A stretch of 64,000 nt of DNA from positions 62,001 through 126,000 of the forward strand of contig CAJQUW010007240.1 of NCBI GenBank assembly GCA_907163375.1, in the 5' to 3' direction. The stretch's first letter is position 1. Each line of letters opens with the position of its first letter. This DNA comes from Prostheceraeus crozeri (lineage: Eukaryota > Platyhelminthes > Polycladida > Euryleptidae). The notes below the pieces were generated by a model, which had not been told where the DNA came from, searched no databases, and saw only the letters and a list, made by a program, of their open reading frames with translations. A program made the position numbers and the translations under genes. Of the stretch, positions 56,761 to 64,000 are shown one piece after another.

Positions 56761-59167
56761 TTCAACATGTTGCTGAAGCCACTCTCGTACGGTTACTCGA
56801 AAATTAAGTAAAGAAAGTCTGGGATCTTTTTTTTGACCCGGCAATGATAATCTTGCTTCCATTATGTTTGCGCAGCCTATTTTAAGGTCATGATTTCTAT
56901 GGAGGAGTATGAGAAAAGTTTGAGGTCAGAAGAAGTATGTAATGTCAATTGTCAATTCCAAGAAATAAACCCCATGATATATAGAAATCTCTACTCAAGA
57001 AATGATTGATACCATATGAATCCATAAAGGTGGTGTACTAGCAGCATGAGCTAAATATCCTCTCAATTTTTTTGCAAGCCTAGCAAATCCGGGTTGAGTG
57101 TGCGACATTTGACAATCGGTGCACAGCTATGATATTTTTCAGTATTCCCATTTCCTCGCTCTTGAGTACAAGCCATTTTTGCCAATCTCGATATTTAAGT
57201 ACACTAAGTTGTTTCACCGTGATGTAATTCGATCTGTGTTCAAATTAATTGTGCTGCAATGGCCATAGATGATAGTTCAGCATTTTACAACCTGTTGCTT
57301 TCAAAAAGATTCAAGAAATATTATTAGTGTCAGCTTTCTTATTAAGTTAGCTTTTTCCATAAACGACAATGCGCCTTCGTTCAGTATCTGCGATCTTCAT
57401 TGCACAGTATGAGTGAAGTCAACGTCTAGCTCATTATTTTACCTTAGCAAATGGTACATGCATCTTCTGGGGTGGGGTACGTGTCTGTGCCCGCATCCCA
57501 GAGGGCATGTCCGCAAGCTTGTCCGTGTCCGCATTGCCCACAGTTCACTTATTGCTCCTGAGCTTAGTATGCCAAACTTCTGGTTAACATTGCTTTTTTC
57601 CGAGAAACTTGGAAGCTTGTAATGCAGGATGAGAAGACTTACACAGTATAAGAAGACAAAAATACACAATTAGGCCTAAGACCTAACAAATGAGCAAAAA
57701 CAATACGATTGCGATATTAGTAATTACGCCCTTATCAATCTCTCACATTTGCAAACTTTTAGAATAAGAGCTGATGCATTTATGCCAGCATGCACTAACC
57801 GCGCATAAAGTTAAGTCACGACTAGTAATGCAAATCCTCTATTCCTACTCACGGCCCTTAGATATCAAACTTAGATGTGATGCCACCGAATTGCCTTAGA
57901 CTAATGTAATCTGCTTACGTTATTTGGCCTAAAAGCTTTTCCATAGTGTGAATATGCCTACGAGGAAGATATATATTTTATAGGCCTACTCATTGTGGAG
58001 CGAAATTCTAAAAATCCCGTCGTTCACAACACGATAATATGGCCTATATGTAGAATACTAGCATACATGTAGGTCTAGCCTCCAGAATTAGTGACTAAAG
58101 AATACGATATGACTAAATTCGATATTGACTAGATTCAATGATATAATATGCTTGGCCTACATTAGGCCCATGTCATGTATGCTGCCATGAATTCCTACCT
58201 GCATGTCCACTGACCGGGTATAAATTCACAGATTAAGCCATTATTGCACGCGTCCGTGCCCGCAAAAATCGAAATGCTTGCAGCGGACCTCACCCCAGCA
58301 GGACCAACATCTTATCCATGTCGTCGAACGCATACTTTGTACGATAGTACTTTAATAATTATATCAGATCATGCAATTATAATCTTTATCTTCCTCATGA
58401 AGAGATCAACAGATACCAACGAGTCAAGAATGCAAAGATTGCCTTGGAATCATTGAGCTGATGGATAATGCGGAAGTTGCTGCAATCCAACGTAGGAAAT
58501 TCTAACTATCATAGAATTTTTAATTCTCATGAGTAAACAGTTCGGCCAATCGACCAAAAATTGCAATTTGAACTGAAAGAATAGACTTCCCTTCTGAAGC
58601 GAATTCTGAATAGAGATTCTGGTGCGGTCCGCGGTTCATTTTATACCGTCATGTGCGAACCGCGAAGGTCACAGTAGTTTCTTTTGTATAACTGATCGAC
58701 GCAATGATCATTGCTTAGGACTACACACTCGGGTAAACAACTGTTCAGCCGCATTAAATGGGCTAAAAGCAAAATTTGAGCTCAAATCTCCCCTCCCCTT
58801 CAATCGCGTCCTCCAATTCTAGTCTCCTTTACAATCAAGTCTGACGAGTCAAATTGAGTCAATGAATCCTCAGCCTTTGGTTAGGCGAGTCAGCATGGAT
58901 ACCAGTGACTCTTTCAAAAGCTAGTGCTTCTTTTATCCCATGGTGTGTGCATTTCATACTTGGTTTTTTATAGCACCTTCTCGATTGTTATAATCATTTT
59001 GTTCTTAAAAGAGCAATGAAAGACCAACTTTCTTGGTCACTCCTTCAATTTTTTATGATCTCAGTCAAATAAAGCAAGTTTACAAAAACTGCACTAAATA
59101 TTCGGCTGTTGGCCTTCACGTGGTGCGATGTTGTCTACAGGTCAAAAAGCTAGTGCGTTCCTTTTTA
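56761..59167. other. Non-genic host DNA right of the Polinton
   Basis: No gene recognised. Contains GTGCCCGCATCC-type words near 57490 and 58250 and many TAGGCCTA words. The open frame across 59128 runs into the Tc1 end and is spurious. Confidence 0.5.
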
Positions 59168-60887
59168 CAGTAGGCGCCATATTACTTGGGACACCTTCAC
59201 TTTTTAAGTATTTCGGTCATAATTCCTTGGATGCACATGCATTGGAAGCAATTTCAGGCACATTTGTTCTCATGAGTGTTGAATGTATTACCAGCACATG
59301 GGCGCCAAGATATCATGTTTCACAACTTTTTGACGAAGCAAAGTGTGAAATGAGCACGCGACAAATTACTTGGGACAGATATCTATTGCGTTCCTTCTGG
59401 GGCGTCAGACATCATATCTGATTGTTGCAAGTTGTAAAAAGACACGGTCATAGAAATCTATCAAATTTGAGTTTGAATATGAATTTTAATTCATAGATTT
59501 TCACATCTAGACTTGTTCAAACCACATTTCATCATTCAGTGCACTGTGAAGCACAATGCCAGGTCAAGATCTCTCAACAGAAAAGAGAACCGAAGTTATA
59601 ACGTTGCTGAACCTGAAAACAATGTCTATTCGAGAAATAGCGAGAAGAACTGGAGTGAGCAAATCATCTGTGGCACGGTTGAAAACGTCTTCGACAATTA
59701 AATCTCGACGACATGGCAAATGCGGACGCAAATCATCGACAACTAAGAAACAGGACCGCCTTCTCCTTCGAAATTTACGACGAAATCCTCTTGATGACGC
59801 TCATCAACTCCATGGAGAATGGGAGAATGACGGTGTTAAGGTCTCCTTGAGGACTGTGCAAAGACGACTCAAGACATTTTGTCGCTCGGTGGTTCCTAGA
59901 TGTGTGCCAAAGCTTACCCCTTCAATGATGCGCAAACGACTGTCCTTCGCAAAGAAGCATATTGAGTGGACAGTGGAACAATGGAGGCAGGTCTGCTACA
60001 GCGACGAAAGTCTCTTCGAATGTAAAGGAGCGCAACGAAGCAGAGTGTGGCATATACAAGGAACTCCAGTGCCCATCAGACAGACAGTGAAACATCCGAC
60101 GAAAGTGATGGTCTGGGAAGTCATCAGTGCGAAAAGGCCAGGAAAGCTTCATATCGTCGAAGGCAATATGAACGCTTGTCAGTACCAGAAGGTTCTGGAA
60201 TCACGTGCACTTCCTCAACTCCGTGCAGGGTTTCCCAGCGGAAATGTCATCTTTATGCATGATGGGGCACCATGCCACAGAGCAAAGATAATAACTGAGT
60301 TTCTTCGAAGCAACAACATTGTGACATTGGATTGGCCTGGAAACTCTCCGGATTTGAACCCTATAGAGATGTCTGGGGTATCATCAAGCGGCGGATTTCA
60401 TCAAAAACAACAACCACGAAGCAAGAATTAATTTCCTCTATCATGCAACATTGGCACCGCGATGCAACACTGCATAATACTCTTTCAAAACTCATCGACA
60501 GCATGCCCAAGAGAATGCAAGCTGTGATCGACGCTAAGGGTGGACATACGAAGTTTTGATTTGGCTAAATGTCTGAACAGTGAGCCTGATTTGTTTTCTG
60601 TGCATTTTGAAACCATTAATGTTAGATTTCAGCATCAAATACGGGTGTACATTAGAAAATCAAATAGTTCTCATATTGTCCCAAGTAATTTGTCGTTTAG
60701 GAAATACAATGTTATGTTGAATTGATGAACATGACCTTTGAAAACGCTCATTGGACTAAGCATAAATCTAGCTAATGTCCACATCAATAAACTAGAAATA
60801 GCCTCTTTGTAATCGATTGGTGTCCGAGTATATCATATGACAATTTTTGCAAAAATTCAGGTGCCCCAAGTAATGTGGCGCCTACTG
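59168..60887 (+). mobile_element. Tc1-type transposon with TA duplication
   Basis: Inverted ends CAGTAGGCGCCATATTACTT (left) and AAGTAATGTGGCGCCTACTG (right) are flanked by TA on each side. Length 1720 bp with one transposase gene. Ends match at most positions. Confidence 0.85.
59556..60559 (+). pseudogene. Tc1 transposase with a single frameshift
   Basis: Starts MPGQDLSTEKRTEVI. An N-terminal helix-turn-helix pair (MSIREIARRTGVSKSSVARL) is followed by a GRKSSTTKKQDR linker. The catalytic Asp is in CYSDESLFE, the second in FMHDGAPCHRA, and the Glu in SPDLNPIE, 34 residues after the second Asp (DD34E). Directly after that Glu the frame shifts by one base near 60370, and the remaining about 60 codons (VWGIIKRRIS to GGHTKF) continue in another frame to 60559. 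Apart from this shift no damage is visible, so inactivation is recent. Confidence 0.8.
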
Positions 60888-63800
60888 TATACGACTAGTC
60901 ACAAACTCGAGTCATTATATCATTAAAGGTGAAGTCTTTATGGCGCCATACAGCTAGTCACGAACAGTTTGTGCTATCAACGGATAATAATTTAATTCAA
61001 ATTATATTAATTTCTGGTCTTTGTTTTCTGATGTATTTATTCTCTTCTATAGTAATAAAAGTAAAATGTGATCACGTACATATATTATAATCATGCTTAT
61101 ATTCTTTCAATGCTGTCTTTTACGCTATCTCTTACTAAGTTGCTTTTTCTCTGCATTTTGTCATTTCACTGTGTTACTTATATCCTTTCAATTCTGTAAT
61201 CAATCATGCTTTGACTTCTTGCATAAATTTTGTTGGATTTAGTACTTTGTCCGTGCATCTTGAATTGCTTTGTTTAGTACATTTCATCTCTTCTGAGCAT
61301 AATCTATGTGTATGTCGTTAATGGTGGAAATTATAGTTAGGAAGTTATGAACCATTATACACTGTATGACTTCTCCATTAACAGAATTGCGAAATGATTT
61401 TTTCAATATGTTTGTATTGCAATTAAACTTCATTCCTATGCTTCGCGCAATGAATGAATGAATTAGCGCTAATTGAAAAATAACAAAATGGTTGTAGAAG
61501 TAATTATAAAGATTCATTTTGCATTGATTAACTCCTGGCGCGGTTGCGACCCGTGAAGAGGTAAAACTTGATCCAGTGACCGATGGGTTGGTCTAGGTTG
61601 CCGACCCTTGCTCTAGCATAATGGGGGTGGGCGGTGAAGAGTGAATACAGAGCGCTTAGCGTGGCTTACGGCAGATGAGAGAACTCCCATTCTTAAGTCT
61701 TGATGTATGAGGCGAAGTTTGTGTAAAGGCGGATTACATATTTATCACACAGCGATTACATCTTTATGGGATTCGAGGATGAACAGGATCTGTTTACTTG
61801 TGGGAATCGAAAAGGCAAAGATTGATGTACAGGATTTGTTTACATGTGAGGATCGCAAAAGCATACTGTATTTATTGATGGGATGAATTTAATGACAGGA
61901 TCTGTTTACATGTGGGAAACGCAACAATTGAATGATGTCTGATTTATCTTTGTCACATATCTTTCAAGACATATCATTACCTATTCAGTATTTTGTCAGC
62001 CACTATGTGTGGGACCCCGCTCGTCTGGGTTTGAGTGTTCAGGTTAGGGGTCGAAACACAACTAGACGAGTACCTGCTGATGACTGACGGACTGCAGTAT
62101 TATGTTTTATATCCCTTAATCGGTAGCTGAAGTAGTGGTCGATGTATTGTAATTCAAATGAAGAAATGTGGAATTACATGAAGTACTATAGACGGATGAA
62201 GAAACTGGCGATAACAAATTCAAGTGAAGAAATAGTATTTTCCATGTGTAGTCTTAGGTATAGTGTGTATAGTTTCATTGCTTTCGGTGTAGTAGAGTGT
62301 CATTGTAGTTCTATTGTTTACCTCCATTATCCACTTTCCACTTATCCACTTAGTGTAGTGTCAGATATAGTTCACTTGTAATCAGTGTAGTAGCATCGTT
62401 GTACTTCCATATTTTACCTCCACTTTTCCAATTTTTATTCATCGGTTTCCTGTTGTTTTATAATATACATTTTTAATTTCCTTAACCTATGGTGACCATT
62501 GTCTTATTCTATTTCCACTATCAGCATCTGTAGTCGGTACAGTATATTAGACGTCTGTTTTGAACGTGTATACGGCAGTGTTTGGAATCTATGGTATTAG
62601 TATATTAACAGCAAGAATGAGTAGTATTACAAGTCTTAAGATTTCCATTTTTACCAGATATTGGGCCAAAGCTGATCAATTTTAATTCGTTGCCACGAGA
62701 AAGCTACATTGAGTTCTTTTAAGAACTGATTAATCCAATGGTTACAGCAGCATTGCCTTTGTACACTTGCGGATTGGAGAACGCCATCAGTCCTCCTTAG
62801 GACTACTTTAACTAATAATTTAAATTAGTAAGCATTATATTCTATTATAAATGGCTACTGGGATGACTTTCATCATCGTATGAGAATAAGTCTATCCGAT
62901 CAATCCAAGTTGACCAAATCCAGGAAAGCCAATGACTTTCTCTTCACAAAAATCATCCTATGTTTTCTGGGACTGTTTTTTTTTGGGCATGCATGCATCA
63001 AACTGGAAGTTAGACCTACTGTAGAAGCTTTACCATACATTATACTCACTTATACTCACTCATTATTATACATTCACTTATACATTTAGCAACATAGAAG
63101 ACAGGTGCTGGCCTGATGTGCCTCTGGGACACAGTGTTTATCTATTTACTTTTTCTATTCTATCAGAAGCCACGTGTTCAAGTTGCATTCGGCTAGGAGA
63201 ACACAACGATTTGTTATACTCGCAAATTCTCAGCATTTCTTCTCAAATTAGTGGGCTAATAAATAAAAATGCTTTTCTAGTGATTGATAGATGCACAATG
63301 TGCGCCTGTAATTGCAACACAAATTTGTCTCATCACATCGCAACATGCGAGTGTGTGTACCAGTATGTGAAAATCTAGTTCCACCGTGTCATGAAAAGAT
63401 ATATTATTATTTTTATACGAAAAGCGCCTCAATGAAACAATGTATTGTATGTACGGTGTTTCGAAACTGATCACGCACAAATTTTCACACAAGAAGTAAA
63501 AAGAAAATATCAATTCAAGTGGCTGGATATCCCCTATATAGTACTACAATGCGTAGCCTAAACCATTTCAGATTTGACTCTGATTGAATCAGACATTTTT
63601 GTGTACTGAACGTTAATTGCTCTGTGCTTGTGCGTTCATCATGCCAGATTCACTGTATTTGTCGCACATGAAAATATGCATGCATTTCGACTTGAAAATC
63701 GATAAAATTTATTGTATAAAATAATTCTTGCCCAAAATGTCACAAAAATATATATCGATAGTTATCATAAATGAAGGTTATCAAAAGTCTTCCTGTCTTC

Positions 63801-64000
63801 TCTTGCTACTTCCACTGTCGATGACTTCGAAATCAAATCAAGCGTGATCTGAAATAGAAATTAAAGTCCTGAACAAACGTCTGAGCCGCGCAATCAAAAA
63901 TTGGAACAAAAGATATCATTTCATTAACCTAAACCATTAAAGTATGCAATCAATAATTTGTTTTGCACTTAGATCATTAAAATAGCTTCATTCATCAATC
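60888..64000. other. Non-genic host DNA
   Basis: No gene recognised. A segment at 61535-61620 (GGTTGCGACCCG ... GGTTGCCGACCCTTG) looks like a transposon end. TGATTACATATTT/GGATCTGTTTACATGTG words recur at about 61735-61920. The rest is AT-rich DNA with short random frames. Confidence 0.5.

Noticed and set aside
59128..59421. 97-codon frame with a hydrophobic start
   Set aside because: It crosses the Tc1 left terminus and its TA site, so it is a chance frame through transposon and host DNA.
62000..62100. Possible tRNA-like segment around GGGTTTGAGTG
   Set aside because: No acceptor stem or anticodon arm can be drawn around it.

Overview
This is eukaryotic, probably marine-invertebrate, chromosomal DNA that carries a complete 20,070-bp Polinton/Maverick (adintovirus-like) element. 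The evidence for a eukaryote is a spliced terminal exon, long gene-poor stretches, and nested hAT, PIF/Harbinger, Tc1/mariner, LINE, Penelope-like and foldback elements. An echinoderm-like host is plausible because of the IL-17-like exon and a foldback element built of tandem repeats, but the species is not determined.

Layout. 1-2830: two tandem copies of the terminal region of another Polinton. 2831-5367: no gene recognised. 5368-10155: a 4.8-kb element with two 745-bp inverted arms around a decayed gene. 10440-14000: a broken APE-type LINE on the minus strand, split by a hAT derivative with a perfect 8-bp target duplication. 15450-16470: a second LINE relic on the plus strand. 16475-21586: a ZBED-type hAT transposon holding a second hAT derivative and a PIF/Harbinger element, each with its own target duplication. 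21587-26161: mostly featureless. 26162-32175: a foldback element whose arms contain 175-bp tandem repeats (about 8 copies left, 2 right). 33232-33880: a Penelope-like relic. 35047-35448: last exon of a likely IL-17-like cytokine gene, the only clear host gene. 36685-56754: the Polinton, flanked by the 6-bp duplication CAGACA. 59168-60887: a Tc1-type element. The rest is gene-poor.

The Polinton. All core genes are open: protein-primed DNA polymerase B, an integrase fused to a phospholipase A2-like domain, an adenain-like protease, major (double jelly-roll) and minor (penton-like) capsid proteins, an A32-type packaging ATPase, a second membrane-anchored ATPase, two small glycine/alanine-rich putative virion proteins, a coiled-coil fibre-like protein, a Q/N-rich zinc-finger protein, a conserved 276-aa protein with a 57-aa mini-paralog, and a membrane protein encoded across the inner edge of the terminal inverted repeat. 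Replication and integration genes, capsid genes and packaging genes together imply an element able to form virions as well as transpose.

Most unusual signal. About 18 short GC-rich double-hairpin elements (two adjacent small stem-loops joined by about 3 nt) are scattered through the AT-rich Polinton, in spacers, at stop codons and in frame inside genes. Two are present in the right terminal repeat and absent from the left one, each flanked by AT. The same element encodes SSRASP in two unrelated proteins and GS(R/K)TKS in two others. This looks like an undescribed family of tiny mobile palindromes parasitising a virus-like transposon.
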